This document shows positions 1-10,463 of a DNA stretch of 64,000 bases, in pieces. Origin of the DNA: Isotricha intestinalis. Taxonomy: Eukaryota > Ciliophora > Litostomatea > Vestibuliferida > Isotrichidae. Under the pieces are notes generated by a model, which searched no databases, was not told the DNA's origin, and saw only the letters and a program-made list of their open reading frames with translations. Location of the stretch: positions 1 to 64,000 of the forward strand of contig JAJJLU010000358.1 of assembly GCA_023807065.1 (NCBI GenBank), read 5' to 3'. How positions within the stretch are numbered: position 1 is the first letter of the stretch; the number at the start of each line of letters is the position of its first letter. Made by a program: the position numbers and the translations under genes.

Positions 1-28
1 ATCCCCAATCCCCAATCCCCAATCCCCA
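1..28. repeat. Telomeric repeat, C-rich strand (CCCCAAT)n
   Basis: Three complete CCCCAAT units (3-9, 10-16, 17-23) and a fourth CCCC at 24-27 open the window, then the sequence becomes ordinary A/T-rich DNA. A C-rich strand reading inward from a left end is the orientation expected of a ciliate-type telomere (G strand ATTGGGG). Known ciliate telomeres are of related form (CCCCAA, CCCCAAAA). I did not see this array anywhere else in the window. The window therefore begins at or very near a chromosome end. Confidence 0.85.
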
Positions 29-284
29 TTTTAAATTTTATTATTCTTTTTATTTAATTATTTTAAATATTAATTAATAATAAAGAATCATAAAACTTCA
101 CATAATAAATATATTAAATAATTTAAGTACTATATAAATATATTAAATTTATAAAATGCATTTAATTAAATTAATAAATAAAATAAACATGATTATTTAT
201 TTTTTATACATACTTTAATAAAAATATATTAAATATTTTAAAGTTAATATAAAAAAGAAATATATATAATCCAAAATTAAAAAA
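29..284. other. Subtelomeric gene-free stretch
   Basis: About 256 bases of A/T-rich sequence between the telomere repeat and the first start codon. It contains no reading frame, RNA gene or repeat that I can recognise. It presumably holds the promoter and 5' leader of the first gene; an A-tract precedes the ATG at 285. The telomere-to-gene distance is short, as is common on ciliate macronuclear chromosomes. Confidence 0.5.
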
Positions 285-3200
285 ATGAATCCTCAACAAC
301 AAAAAAGAAAAAAACCAAATTACGCAAGAACAATATCATTTCTCTTTAAATTAAAGAAAGTATATATTCAATGTAAGAATTCTGAAAAAATAATACTTGA
401 AAAAAAAGACTTATCTAAAATTTTAAAGCTATATAAAAAACAAATAAAAGATATATATGATTATATGGAATTTATATATGAAGAAAAAAAAGAAAAAGAA
501 AAAGGACAAATTGGAGTTTTTGATGTTAAATATAAATTATTATTATGCTTAATTAAAAATTTTTATATTAGATTTGATGAAGATGAAAAACCTTTTAAAT
601 TTCAAATAAATTCAATTTTAAAAATTTTTAATTTAATTAAATTAACTCAAAAAGAAAGAATGGATTATTTAACTTTATATAAAGTAGATAAATTAGAAGA
701 TTATCACGGTAAAAAAATTATTCTTTTACAAAAAGGAGAAATTCCAAAAAAAAGTTTTAAAAGAAATTTTAATGATAAAAATATGAATAATAATGAAAAT
801 AAAAATAAAAAAGATAATGAAAATTCTGATGATAAAAAACAAAATTTAAAAAAAGAAGATAATGATGTTAGAAAAATTAGTAATTTAAATGAAATTAAAA
901 ATATTTTTGAAAGAAGAGTTAGTAAAGATAATATTGATAATAAAAAATTAGGAAAAAGAGGAAGTAAAAATTTTGAGAAAGAAGAAAAAAAAACTGAAGA
1001 AAAAAAAAATGATGATAATAGTAAAAATGAAATTAAAGAAGAAGAAAAAGAAGATGATGTTAATGTAGATGAAAAAAATGAGAAGAAAATTAAAGAAGAT
1101 AATAATATAACGGAAAAAAAAGATAATAATATTATTAGAAAAGTAGAAGAAGAATATGTTGAAAAAGAAGAAGATAATAATAATGATAATATCAACAATA
1201 ATGAAAAAGAAAATGATAATATTAATGATAATAAGATTAAAGAAGAAGAAAATTATAATAATGAAAATGATAATATTAATGATAATAAGATTAAAGAAGA
1301 AGAAAATTATAATAATAAAAAAGAAAATAAGATTAAAGAAGAAGAAAATGAAGATAAAAATAAAAATAATGTTGAAGAAAAAGAAATGAAAAATGAAGAA
1401 AATAATGAAAACAAAAAGGATAAAAAAGAAGAATTGGAAAAAGAAAATAATAATATTAAATCAAATAATGAAAATATAATAATTGAAAAAGAAGAAGAAA
1501 AAAAAGAAGGGATAAATATAAAATTAGATAATGAAATTGAAAAAGAAAAAAATATAAAAATGGGAGCTCCAGAAGCAGAAGGAGAAAATAATGAAAATAT
1601 AACTGAAATAAATAAAGAAGTTGATTCAGAGAATATTCCTATAATATCATCAACAAATAAACCAAATAAACGTGGAAGAAGAAATAATGAAAATATAGAA
1701 GATTTGGGTGATAATAATAATAATGATAATAATAATGAAAAAAATGAAAATAATGATAATAATAATAATAATGAAAGAAGTGAAAATAGAAGAAGAAATA
1801 ATAATGCAATTAAAGTAGATATAAATATTGAAAACAATAATAACAATAATAATGATATTGAACATAATACTAATCAGAATAATAATATTGATGAAGATAA
1901 ATTAATTGAAAATAAAGAAGAAAAAAATAAAAATGAATCTAAAAGTGATAATAAAAATATAGATAATAAAGATATAAATTTCAATGACCAATTAATCGAT
2001 AGTGTACAATCAAATGTTTTAGTAAAAACAGATAATGAAAATACTAAAAAAAATAACACTGAAGAAAAAACAAATTTAAATGACCAATTATTTGATAGTA
2101 TACAATCAAATATTTCAGTAAAAACAGATAATGAAAATGTTATAAAAAATATTGAAGATAAAACAAATGAAAATGATAATTTAGAAGAATCAGAAAAAAA
2201 ACCAATAATTGAAGTTAAAACTCCAGAAAATAGACCAAAAAGACCAGAAAGAAATAAAGATAATATTATCGAAATTAATCCAGAAGTTACTAATAATCAA
2301 AACATTGAAGAAAATTCAGAAATTAATCCTTCAAAAAATGAAGATAATAATAAAGAGATTATTGATAATAATGATAATAAAGATATAAAAAATAATGAAG
2401 AAAGCAAAGAAAATATCGTAGATAAAAAAGATAATATTAATGATAATAAAGAAAATATTAATGATAATAAAGAAAATATTAATGATAATAAAGAAAATAT
2501 TAATGATAATAAAGATGATAATAAAGAAATAATAGAAAATAATGAAGATAATAAAGAAATAATAGAAAATAATGAAGATAATTATAAAGAAAAAATAGAA
2601 AACAAAGATGACAATAAAGAAAAAATAGAAAAGAATAAAGAAGATAATAAAGATATAAATAAAGAAATCATAGAAAAAAATAAAGAAGAAAATGAAGAAA
2701 TAAACACAGATAAAATAGAAAAAGTGCCTTATAAATTTATATATCAATCAGATATTGAAGAAGACATTTACATAACAGGTTCATTAGAAAAAATAAATAA
2801 TTGGAATCCAAATAATTCTCCAAAATTAACTCCTTTATATAGTGATGGAAAATATTATTATCAAACAACAATATATTTATCAAAAGATGAATTTCCTTTT
2901 GAATATAAATATTTAATAAAAGATAATGGAAAAATAAATTGGATAGGAAAGCCATATAAAAATATAAAAATAGAAAAAAAAGAATATGAAAAAATATATA
3001 AAGATATAACAGAAAATAAAATATATATGATAGATTTAAATATTAGATATGAAAATTTTTATGATGGAATAAATAATTGGAATAATAGAAAAGAATCTTT
3101 AATGAAAATATTAAAACAATATGATCCAGATATAATATTCTTACAAGAAACAACGGATAATCAAAATAATTATATATTTAATGAATTAAAAATAAATTAT

Positions 3201-3794
3201 ATATTTTTAGGTGAAAATAGAGATAATTCTTCTCATAGTGAAAGAAATAATATTATATATAATAAAAATAAATTTGATTTAATTTCAAATGGTCAATTTT
3301 GGTTAAGTTCAACACCAGAAATTCCATTTTCAAATGATTTTAAAAATATTTTTCCTAGAATTTGTACTTGGTCAATTTTAAGATATTTAAATGGAAAAAA
3401 ATTTTTATTATTTAATACTCATTTAGATCATATTAATATGAATGCGCATTTACCTTCTATTAAAATTATTTTAAATAAAATTAAAGATATTTCTAATAAT
3501 TTTAGTGATGATATTGATTTAATTATTTTTGGTGGTTGTTTTTATTGTGAAGAAAATGATATTATTATTAATGAGATATGTAATTTTGGTTTTGTTAAAA
3601 TTAATTTTAATAAAACTTTTCATAATTTTACTGGTAATGCTATTTATCATTGGGATTATTTATTTTATTATAAAAATAATAAATTTAATGTTGACTTTTC
3701 TAAAGTCATTGATAAGGAAAGTATTATTGATCAAAGGAAAAATATTTTTGTCAGTGATCATTTTCCTGTTTTTGTTCAGTTTGAATCAATTTAA
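285..3794 (+). CDS. CBM20 starch-binding plus endonuclease/exonuclease/phosphatase-fold protein
   Basis: 1169 residues. Residues 1-150 are a Lys-rich, possibly helical N-terminus that I do not recognise. Residues 165-810 are a low-complexity Asn/Lys/Glu linker with short tandem repeats. Residues 813-905 resemble a CBM20 starch/glycogen-binding module (ITGS...NNWNP, then FEYKYLIKDNGKINWIG). Residues 912-1169 resemble an endonuclease/exonuclease/phosphatase (EEP) domain: LNIRY, DPDIIFLQE, an ICTW segment, NTHLDH, WDYLF and a terminal SDHFPV. The usual GDFN metal/catalytic motif reads GGCF near residue 1083, so both the Asp and the Asn are missing. Activity may be lost or altered. CBM20 suggests binding to storage polysaccharide; the substrate is unknown. 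It is the first gene from the telomere. Confidence 0.75.
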   Translation: MNPQQQKRKKPNYARTISFLFKLKKVYIQCKNSEKIILEKKDLSKILKLYKKQIKDIYDYMEFIYEEKKEKEKGQIGVFDVKYKLLLCLIKNFYIRFDEDEKPFKFQINSILKIFNLIKLTQKERMDYLTLYKVDKLEDYHGKKIILLQKGEIPKKSFKRNFNDKNMNNNENKNKKDNENSDDKKQNLKKEDNDVRKISNLNEIKNIFERRVSKDNIDNKKLGKRGSKNFEKEEKKTEEKKNDDNSKNEIKEEEKEDDVNVDEKNEKKIKEDNNITEKKDNNIIRKVEEEYVEKEEDNNNDNINNNEKENDNINDNKIKEEENYNNENDNINDNKIKEEENYNNKKENKIKEEENEDKNKNNVEEKEMKNEENNENKKDKKEELEKENNNIKSNNENIIIEKEEEKKEGINIKLDNEIEKEKNIKMGAPEAEGENNENITEINKEVDSENIPIISSTNKPNKRGRRNNENIEDLGDNNNNDNNNEKNENNDNNNNNERSENRRRNNNAIKVDINIENNNNNNNDIEHNTNQNNNIDEDKLIENKEEKNKNESKSDNKNIDNKDINFNDQLIDSVQSNVLVKTDNENTKKNNTEEKTNLNDQLFDSIQSNISVKTDNENVIKNIEDKTNENDNLEESEKKPIIEVKTPENRPKRPERNKDNIIEINPEVTNNQNIEENSEINPSKNEDNNKEIIDNNDNKDIKNNEESKENIVDKKDNINDNKENINDNKENINDNKENINDNKDDNKEIIENNEDNKEIIENNEDNYKEKIENKDDNKEKIEKNKEDNKDINKEIIEKNKEENEEINTDKIEKVPYKFIYQSDIEEDIYITGSLEKINNWNPNNSPKLTPLYSDGKYYYQTTIYLSKDEFPFEYKYLIKDNGKINWIGKPYKNIKIEKKEYEKIYKDITENKIYMIDLNIRYENFYDGINNWNNRKESLMKILKQYDPDIIFLQETTDNQNNYIFNELKINYIFLGENRDNSSHSERNNIIYNKNKFDLISNGQFWLSSTPEIPFSNDFKNIFPRICTWSILRYLNGKKFLLFNTHLDHINMNAHLPSIKIILNKIKDISNNFSDDIDLIIFGGCFYCEENDIIINEICNFGFVKINFNKTFHNFTGNAIYHWDYLFYYKNNKFNVDFSKVIDKESIIDQRKNIFVSDHFPVFVQFESI
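2428..2520 (+). repeat. 21-nt in-frame tandem repeat (DNKENIN)
   Basis: Within the low-complexity linker of the CBM20/EEP protein a 21-nt unit coding for Asp-Asn-Lys-Glu-Asn-Ile-Asn is repeated about four times with almost no divergence. Related Glu-Asp-Asn-Lys-Glu-Ile-Ile units follow to about 2700. An earlier longer direct repeat, coding for NDNKIKEEENYNN, is duplicated around 1215-1320. The arrays are in frame and so are length-variable protein linkers. Confidence 0.8.
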
Positions 3795-4027
3795 AATTTT
3801 AAATATTTATTGCCAATTTTATATTAAAAATTTATTTATTTAAAAATAGATTATTTTTTTTAAATATTAATTAAGTATGTTATTTATATATTAGAAAAAA
3901 AATTAAAAAGGATAAAAAAATTCAATAAATAACAAAAAAAATATTAAATTAAATGTTTTACTCTTAATTATTTAAATAAATATTCGAATTTTCTAATGTT
4001 AATTTATAATCTTAAAAAAATAAAAAT

Positions 4028-5071
4028 TTATTTAATAAAAATAGATAAAGACATATCATTAACATTTCCGAAAATTTCTTGATTCTCATTAAATTTAATA
4101 CATAAAATGAAAGAATATTCTCCAGGTAACAACTTATCTAGATCATTGAAATTTTTATGAAAACGAAAATTATTATAAATTTTTAAATCTCCAGTTTTTT
4201 TATCTTTAGTAGAAAAAAAAACAGGGTAACTTTCATTATTACCTAAATTAGAATCTAAAGGCCATGATTTATCTCCATTATTTTGAATAGTAATTTTTAA
4301 TTCTATTGATTCTGGAACTTTACCATAATCATATGAAATAATATTCTCATTAATTTTTTGACCATTTACTGCTATTTCTATTATTTTTGCTTTATATTCA
4401 TTACTACATTTTTTTGGTTCTGAAAATTTAATATCATTTGATGACCTTTTTTTGAAGTTTATTTTATTTATTTTTTTTGAATATATATGTTCATTGAAAC
4501 ATTTGGGACAATAATATAATTTTATATTTTCATTTTGGGGATAATCTACTTCAAATATATCTCCATCAAATATGTTCTTACAATATTTACATTTTAAATT
4601 AAACATTTTATAATATTCAAAAAAAGAATTTGAATTTTCTTCTTCTTTTTCTTTTATTGTTGATTCTTTAAAACTAGATAAAAAAATTGAATTAACATTA
4701 TTTGAATTTTGAACTGAACTTATTGAACATGGATCTTCAGTTGTTATATCAAAATCTTTATTGTTATTAAAATTATTTTTATTTAAATTATAATCTGATT
4801 CATTATGAAATTCTTTTTCTTTATCAATCATATTATTTTTATTTAAAGATAAATGTTTTAAACTATTATTTACTGAATTCACTGAACTACTATTATTTTT
4901 AATTAAAGAATCCTGATTTTTAGTGTTATTATTTATTGATGAATTTGAATTTGATTCATTTGTTGTTTGAGCTTCAAAATCAGGATTTTTTGAAGGGAGA
5001 TTTTTGTCTGCAGGATGTTCATTAATTTGTTTCTGTGTATCTAAAGTAGAATAAGAATTTTTAGGATCCAT
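4028..5071 (-). CDS. Zinc-ribbon protein with possible NBR1/FW-like Ig domain
   Basis: 347 residues. Residues 1-150 are a Ser/Asn-rich disordered tail. Around 160-195 two CxxC pairs (CKYC and CPKC) form a probable zinc ribbon. Residues 225-347 are predicted beta-rich and include NNGDKSWP and a terminal GEYSF...FG segment. That pattern resembles the Ig-like FW domain of NBR1-type proteins, in which an N-x-G...W-P motif and a late FG are typical. The resemblance is by eye only. If correct, a role in protein binding or selective autophagy is conceivable but not shown. It converges on the upstream EEP gene across 233 bases. Confidence 0.6.
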   Translation of the reverse strand: MDPKNSYSTLDTQKQINEHPADKNLPSKNPDFEAQTTNESNSNSSINNNTKNQDSLIKNNSSSVNSVNNSLKHLSLNKNNMIDKEKEFHNESDYNLNKNNFNNNKDFDITTEDPCSISSVQNSNNVNSIFLSSFKESTIKEKEEENSNSFFEYYKMFNLKCKYCKNIFDGDIFEVDYPQNENIKLYYCPKCFNEHIYSKKINKINFKKRSSNDIKFSEPKKCSNEYKAKIIEIAVNGQKINENIISYDYGKVPESIELKITIQNNGDKSWPLDSNLGNNESYPVFFSTKDKKTGDLKIYNNFRFHKNFNDLDKLLPGEYSFILCIKFNENQEIFGNVNDMSLSIFIK

Positions 5072-7188
5072 TTTATTATAATTTTATACATAAAATAAAG
5101 ATTAAATAAAAAAATTTTAAAGAATCTTCGAATAATTTTTCTCATAAAAAGTAAATTTTATTTAATTAACAAATTGAATCTTTGTTTTTATGTATTAACA
5201 ATCAATTAAATTTTTATTTGAAGAAAAAAAGTTTTTTATATACACTATTTTATTTAAAATATTATCATGTTTAAATATCTTATTTTTTTCATGTTTTGGT
5301 TTTTTAAAATTTCTTTTGAAAATGTAATAAAAAAAAATTTTTATTTACTTATTTAATGTATGAAAATGAGGATAATGAATTTACTAAAATGTTTTAAATA
5401 TAAAGAAGAAAATTCTTAAAAAACAAATTAAACAAAAATTACTTAAATTATCTAAAAACATAAGATATTCTTTAGTAATATTTCAAATTTATATTATTTT
5501 AATTTCTTTTTAAATTCTTTATAGTAACATTTATACAATCATATTTAAATTAATATAGTTAATGATATTTGATGATAATATCTTAAATATTTTTTATTTT
5601 GTTTTTTTTATAGAAATATAATAAATTCAATTAATATCTTAATTATTATTTTCCTTTTTGATTTCCTCTTTCTTGCAATTAATTTTCAGCTCCCATTAAA
5701 ATTTTAGGTAATTGAGTAATATATTTATTTAAATATTCTCATAATTAAATCTTTAAATGAAAAATACAATAAAAATTCAAAATAATATAAAAAAAATAAA
5801 ATATTGAGTCAAAAAGGAAAAAAAAGTAATAAAAAACTTTAAAAGAACAGAAAAAAAAGAAGAAGAATCATCATATAATTATTATCTTAAATATTCTAAA
5901 TAATAATTGTATTCTTCATCAATAATCTAAAATCATATTTTATTTTATTTTTATCATTTTTGAGATATATCTCAAAAAAATATTAAAATAAATTTTTTAT
6001 CAAGAAGAAAATGTAGAAAATTTAACAGAATATTAACAAAAAATTTTCTCAAAAAATCCAAAAATATATTTTTATAGGTGAAAGTAATCATAACTTTTTC
6101 AAATAATTATTATTAAATGATAAAGGTGACATGTAAAGAGTTAACAAAAAAAATAATTACTCATATTAATAAATTAGAATATAATTATAATTCAATGAAA
6201 GAAAATTTATTTAATTTAGGTGAAATTCTTTAAATCATTTATTTTTATATAGATTTATTCCTTTCTCTTATTATTGTAATAATAAATATCTCAATTTGTT
6301 ATATAAATATGAACATTTGTATATCTTTGCAATAGTTTTCTATATTTTTTGGTTAAGTTTTAATAGAATAATATTATATATTTATTATAAAATAATATAT
6401 CAACCAGAAAAAAATTTAATGAAGAAAATAATGTAAAAACTTTTAGTTTAATAAAGATTTTAATAATAAATAAGAATTTAAAACAATGTAAAAAACCAAA
6501 GTTATTTTATTATTTATCAGAATAATATTATTAGATTCTGCTACAACTTTTATAATTAGTTATTTTCATTGTTTTATATAATTTCATTTATATTTAGGTT
6601 ATCTATATCCTTTAGAAATAATATCTTTTGTAATATTATCAAAAATAATTTGTAAATTAGAATTGTTTAAACTTTTTTTATTTCCATTTTAATAACAGTT
6701 TATTTCTTTGAATTTCACTTGTTCAATATTTATATCCTATTGTTGATGTTATTTTACACTTTTTAATAAATGATAAAGAATAATTTCCTTTGTTTTTGAA
6801 TATGGAAAGGGTTTTATTGAATTTTGATTCAAATAATTTATCAATTTTTGGATCTTTTGTCATTATAGTTTTATGGAGTTATTACAGTAATAATTGATTA
6901 AATAATATTCAATCATATTTAATCATTATATATATTATAATGAAAAATTTAGATATAACTTAATACTAGTGACAATAATTTATGTATTTTTAATTTTTTT
7001 CTTTAATAATTAATGATCAAATAATTGTAATTTTTGGGATTTAAAGACTTAAAAGAAATTCATTTAGGAAGTATTTTAAATTATATGTAATTAAATTATA
7101 TCAAATGATAAAAATACAAATGAATCATATAGTATTTTTATCCATTTAAAAAGATCAAATTATTTAAAAAAAACATAAATATAATTAA
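5072..7188. other. 2.1 kb gene-free region
   Basis: This is the longest stretch without a supportable gene. All frames on both strands are broken by stops at about the density expected for such A/T-rich DNA. Some stop-free fragments look vaguely protein-like: plus strand 6117-6230, a hydrophobic run at 6495-6690, and minus strand around 5650-5740. No single frame connects them. It could contain decayed genes, unannotated multi-intron exons or non-coding RNA; I can support none of these. It contains a perfect palindrome centred on TGAGATATATCTCA (5961-5974). Confidence 0.5.
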
Positions 7189-7674
7189 TTAAAAAATTAA
7201 GCAACTTATTAATTTATTATCTTTATCATTATTATTATTCATATTATTAATATTATGATTAATATTATTATTATAAATATTATAATTAAAATTAATATTT
7301 TCATCTTCATTATATTCATTATTTTTTTTACAACAAAACCAATTTAAAAATCCATTATTATCATTATTATTATCCAAATTAAAATCAGTAATAAGATTTT
7401 CACCAATTCCTTTTTCATCAGGTTCATAAATGATAGTATGAACTGTATTTAAATTTTCATTTTCATTTTCTTCTCTTTCAATATTTAATAATATTATTTT
7501 TTCATCTTCTTTTATTTTTTCTTGGACAGTTTTTTTTTTTTCTGATATTAACATATGTGATAAAGGTCCTTCAAAAGAAGTTTCTTTATTATATTGTATT
7601 TTAGTTGAATTTATATTGTCTTCTGATTTTTTCTTTGAAAAACTACTTAAGCGTCTTTTTGGAGTTTCAATCAT
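7189..7674 (-). CDS. Small Asn-rich protein ending in a CaaX prenylation box
   Basis: 161 residues and no recognised catalytic domain. The N-terminus is basic (residues 5-16, KRRLSSFSKKK). The middle is acidic and the C-terminal third is Asn-rich, with an FCCKK dicysteine motif near residue 115. The protein ends in CLIF, a plausible CaaX box; a terminal Phe would favour geranylgeranyl transferase I. With the internal Cys pair as a possible palmitoylation site, this suggests a small membrane-tethered adaptor, which is inference. The gene is divergent from the B-box gene, with only 39 bases between the two start codons. Confidence 0.6.
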   Translation of the reverse strand: MIETPKRRLSSFSKKKSEDNINSTKIQYNKETSFEGPLSHMLISEKKKTVQEKIKEDEKIILLNIEREENENENLNTVHTIIYEPDEKGIGENLITDFNLDNNNDNNGFLNWFCCKKNNEYNEDENINFNYNIYNNNINHNINNMNNNNDKDNKLISCLIF

Positions 7675-7713
7675 TTTTTTTATAATTTTGAATTATAAAA
7701 TTTTTTTATTTTA
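7675..7713. promoter_or_regulatory. 39-bp bidirectional intergenic region
   Basis: Only 39 A/T-only-looking bases separate the divergent start codons of the CaaX protein (minus) and the B-box protein (plus). Both promoters and 5' leaders must overlap here or lie inside the neighbouring coding regions. No specific motif is recognised. Confidence 0.4.
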
Positions 7714-9711
7714 ATGGATAATCAAAATGACAATAATTATATTGATTTTGATTTATTGTCAAAGTTAAGTTTAAAATGTAATAAATGCTCTAATTTTCCT
7801 TTGTTTAAAATTTATCAATATAATAATGATTATGATAATAATCCTTTTGATTTTAATAATAAAGTATTAATATATGTTTCATGCCATGGAGAAAATCATT
7901 TAATGACATTACATTTATTTATAAAATATTTTAATAATACAAAAGAAATTTGTGAAAATTGCTTAAAAGAAGAGATTTCAGAAAATTTAATTTATTGTAA
8001 AATATGCCAAATTTTTTTTTGTGGAAAATGTAATGATAATCATATAAATCATGAAACAATTACTTATAATCTTTATAAAAATAAATGTAAAATTCATTTT
8101 AATGAAGATCAAAAATACTATTGTTTAACATGTAATAAAACAATTTGTTTAATATGTCATTCATCTTTTAATTATAATAATGCTGTTTATCATTTTACTG
8201 TTAATATTCAAGATATTATTATTCAAAATTTAAATGATTTAAAAAATTCTTTAAATCAAATTGAATTAAAAATTAATAATACTGATAATCAAGCTAAAAA
8301 AGAAATAATTAAAATTTATGATTTTTTCACTAAAGATGAAAAAATGAAAATTAAATTAGAAAATAAATTAAATGATGCTTATGAATCATATAAACAAAGA
8401 AATTTAGTTGTTATTTATTTATTAAGAAGTTTAATTTCTGTGGCTGAAAAATATAACAACTTTATTCCTTTTGAAATAAAAAAAAACATACAACATAATT
8501 TATGTAATTTTAATTTTAATTCTTTTAAAATTTCAGAAGATATTACAAAATATAAAGAAGTTATTAAAGATTTATTTGATTATTATCATAAGACAATTTG
8601 TATTTCTTCTTATTATTTTAAATATTATGATAAAAGAAATATAAAACAAAAACAAAAATATAATTATTTAGGTTTTCAAGTAGTAAAAAATTCAAATAAA
8701 GATTATAAAATACATCAATTAACATTAGAATCGGATTTTGAATTAAAAAATTTATTATGTTTTATAAATAATTCAAAATATATAAATTCTAATAATTCAA
8801 TTGTTTATTATAATGAATTACCTGGAATAATTATTTCTCAATTAAATTTATTTTCCACAATATCAAAAGCAATAATTTTAGGGAAAAAAAAACAAATAAA
8901 TGTAATAATATCAGAATTATATAGAATAAATTTAATATATATAATAAATATATCAGATTTCTATAATCCTAAAATAAAATATATTTATATAAATCCTCAT
9001 TTTTCAAAAATTGATGTTATTATTCCTTTATTTTATAATAAACAATATAAAAAAACAGATTTTATGACTTATTCTTTATTTGAAGAAACTATAAAAATTT
9101 TCAGAGCTGAATTTCCTTTTTGTTGTTTAAGAGTTATTAAAATAAATAAAAGAATAATTAATTTAATTGAAATTGGAAATAATAATATTATTAAAAATTA
9201 TGTTAATGAAGGAAAAATTATTGGTGTTGAAAAAGGAGATGGTAATAATTTTATTGATTTATTTTTTTATGATTTTAATATTAGAGATATCAATTTATCA
9301 AGAAGAGAAATTCATATTGAAAGTGAATTTAGTAATTATATTAATTTTAGAATTTTTGATAAAAATAATATATTTAAATTAATGTTTAATTCAAAGAATG
9401 AAATTAGAATTTTAAATTTATCAAATTATCAAATTGAAAGTGTTATTAAATTTAATAATTTATCTTTCTTTGATTTTTTCCCTGAAAATGAAATTTTTGT
9501 TACTTTTGAAAACCTTTTTTTCTTTCAATATGATTTAACTACTTTAGCAAAAATTTCTAAGTTTGATATAAAAATAAATAGTGTTCCAAAAGAAATTTAT
9601 AAATTTAATAATAAAATTATAATGATTTTTTGTAATAATTCTACAAAAATTTTTAGTGTTTCTTTTGAAAAGAAAAGTAAAAAAATTGAAGAAAATTGTT
9701 TAATATATTAA
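7714..9711 (+). CDS. B-box zinc-finger protein with coiled coil and possible beta-propeller
   Basis: 665 residues. A first Cys/His cluster starts at CNKC (residues 22-25) and includes CHGENH near 57. Residues 80-115 carry a B-box-like finger (CENC...CKIC...CGKC...H..H). Residues 125-165 carry a second (CKIH...CLTC...CLIC...H). A helical, probably coiled-coil stretch follows to about 240. The C-terminal 350 residues are beta-rich with repeating short strands and may form a propeller. The arrangement is TRIM-like but lacks an obvious RING, so E3 ligase activity is not supported. Function is unknown; ciliates carry many B-box proteins of this type. Confidence 0.7.
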   Translation: MDNQNDNNYIDFDLLSKLSLKCNKCSNFPLFKIYQYNNDYDNNPFDFNNKVLIYVSCHGENHLMTLHLFIKYFNNTKEICENCLKEEISENLIYCKICQIFFCGKCNDNHINHETITYNLYKNKCKIHFNEDQKYYCLTCNKTICLICHSSFNYNNAVYHFTVNIQDIIIQNLNDLKNSLNQIELKINNTDNQAKKEIIKIYDFFTKDEKMKIKLENKLNDAYESYKQRNLVVIYLLRSLISVAEKYNNFIPFEIKKNIQHNLCNFNFNSFKISEDITKYKEVIKDLFDYYHKTICISSYYFKYYDKRNIKQKQKYNYLGFQVVKNSNKDYKIHQLTLESDFELKNLLCFINNSKYINSNNSIVYYNELPGIIISQLNLFSTISKAIILGKKKQINVIISELYRINLIYIINISDFYNPKIKYIYINPHFSKIDVIIPLFYNKQYKKTDFMTYSLFEETIKIFRAEFPFCCLRVIKINKRIINLIEIGNNNIIKNYVNEGKIIGVEKGDGNNFIDLFFYDFNIRDINLSRREIHIESEFSNYINFRIFDKNNIFKLMFNSKNEIRILNLSNYQIESVIKFNNLSFFDFFPENEIFVTFENLFFFQYDLTTLAKISKFDIKINSVPKEIYKFNNKIIMIFCNNSTKIFSVSFEKKSKKIEENCLIY

Positions 9712-10463
9712 TTTAGGATATAAAAGTTAATAGAAACTAATTATTAACTAATTTGATAACCACAAAAATGTTATTCAATAAAATTTAAATTTCACATTAT
9801 AGTATTTATTTTTAAATAGTTCATTCTATCATAAAAAAATAATAATTTTTTTCCCAAGTTTGCATTTAATTAATATATTATCAATTAAATATATAAATTA
9901 TTTGTTCATAAAAAATAGAAAGAGATAAAAAAAGAATTCTTTGAATTCAATATTTAATTAATTATAAAATTCATTAGAAAATTTACCAGATTCTGTATTT
10001 TTTGTTCATTAATGCATTAATTTTCAATAAAAGTTTTTATATATATTTTTTATAATTATTATTTTAGATTCATTTCTAATAATTATTTTGAACAATTTTA
10101 TTATATTAATTAGTTATATTCTATTTATTAAAACTCATAAAATTTAAGTTAATAAAAAAATATTTAACACTTGTTTTTTGAGTAACTTGTGATAAAACAC
10201 TAAAAAGAGTTTAATTATTAGTATATTTTATGTAATATAAACAAATTCAGAAAAATAATAAAAAAAATATTCTTTTTTTTTTGAAAAAATTTTGAAAATA
10301 ATATCTAAAAAAAGAAATCTATGAAAAAAGTAAATCATAACTAAAAATTACTGAATATAAAAAATCTACTAATCTGAAATTCCAAAAATTTATATTTTTA
10401 ATAAATAAATATGTCTCTTTATTTTCATATATAAAAGTAACAATAAATTTATTTTTATAAAAA
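9712..10463. other. 752-bp intergenic region
   Basis: A/T-rich sequence between two plus-strand genes. It has no reading frame of useful length, tRNA-like fold or repeat. It must contain the 3' end of the B-box transcript and the promoter of the giant surface protein. Confidence 0.5.

Noticed and set aside
704..1865. Antisense Leu/Ser/Phe-rich frames under the CBM20 protein linker
   Set aside because: Antisense of Lys/Glu/Asn low complexity; hydrophobicity is a by-product.
5957..5978. Perfect 22-nt palindrome around TGAGATATATCTCA
   Set aside because: At this base composition about one such palindrome per 64 kb is expected by chance; nothing nearby suggests a function.
5640..7000. Reading 6117-7000 (plus) or 5500-5750 (minus) as genes with TAA=Gln
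   Set aside because: The density of in-frame stops equals the chance rate for such A/T-rich DNA, and all solid genes here use TAA as a true stop and CAA for Gln. No recognisable domain appears.
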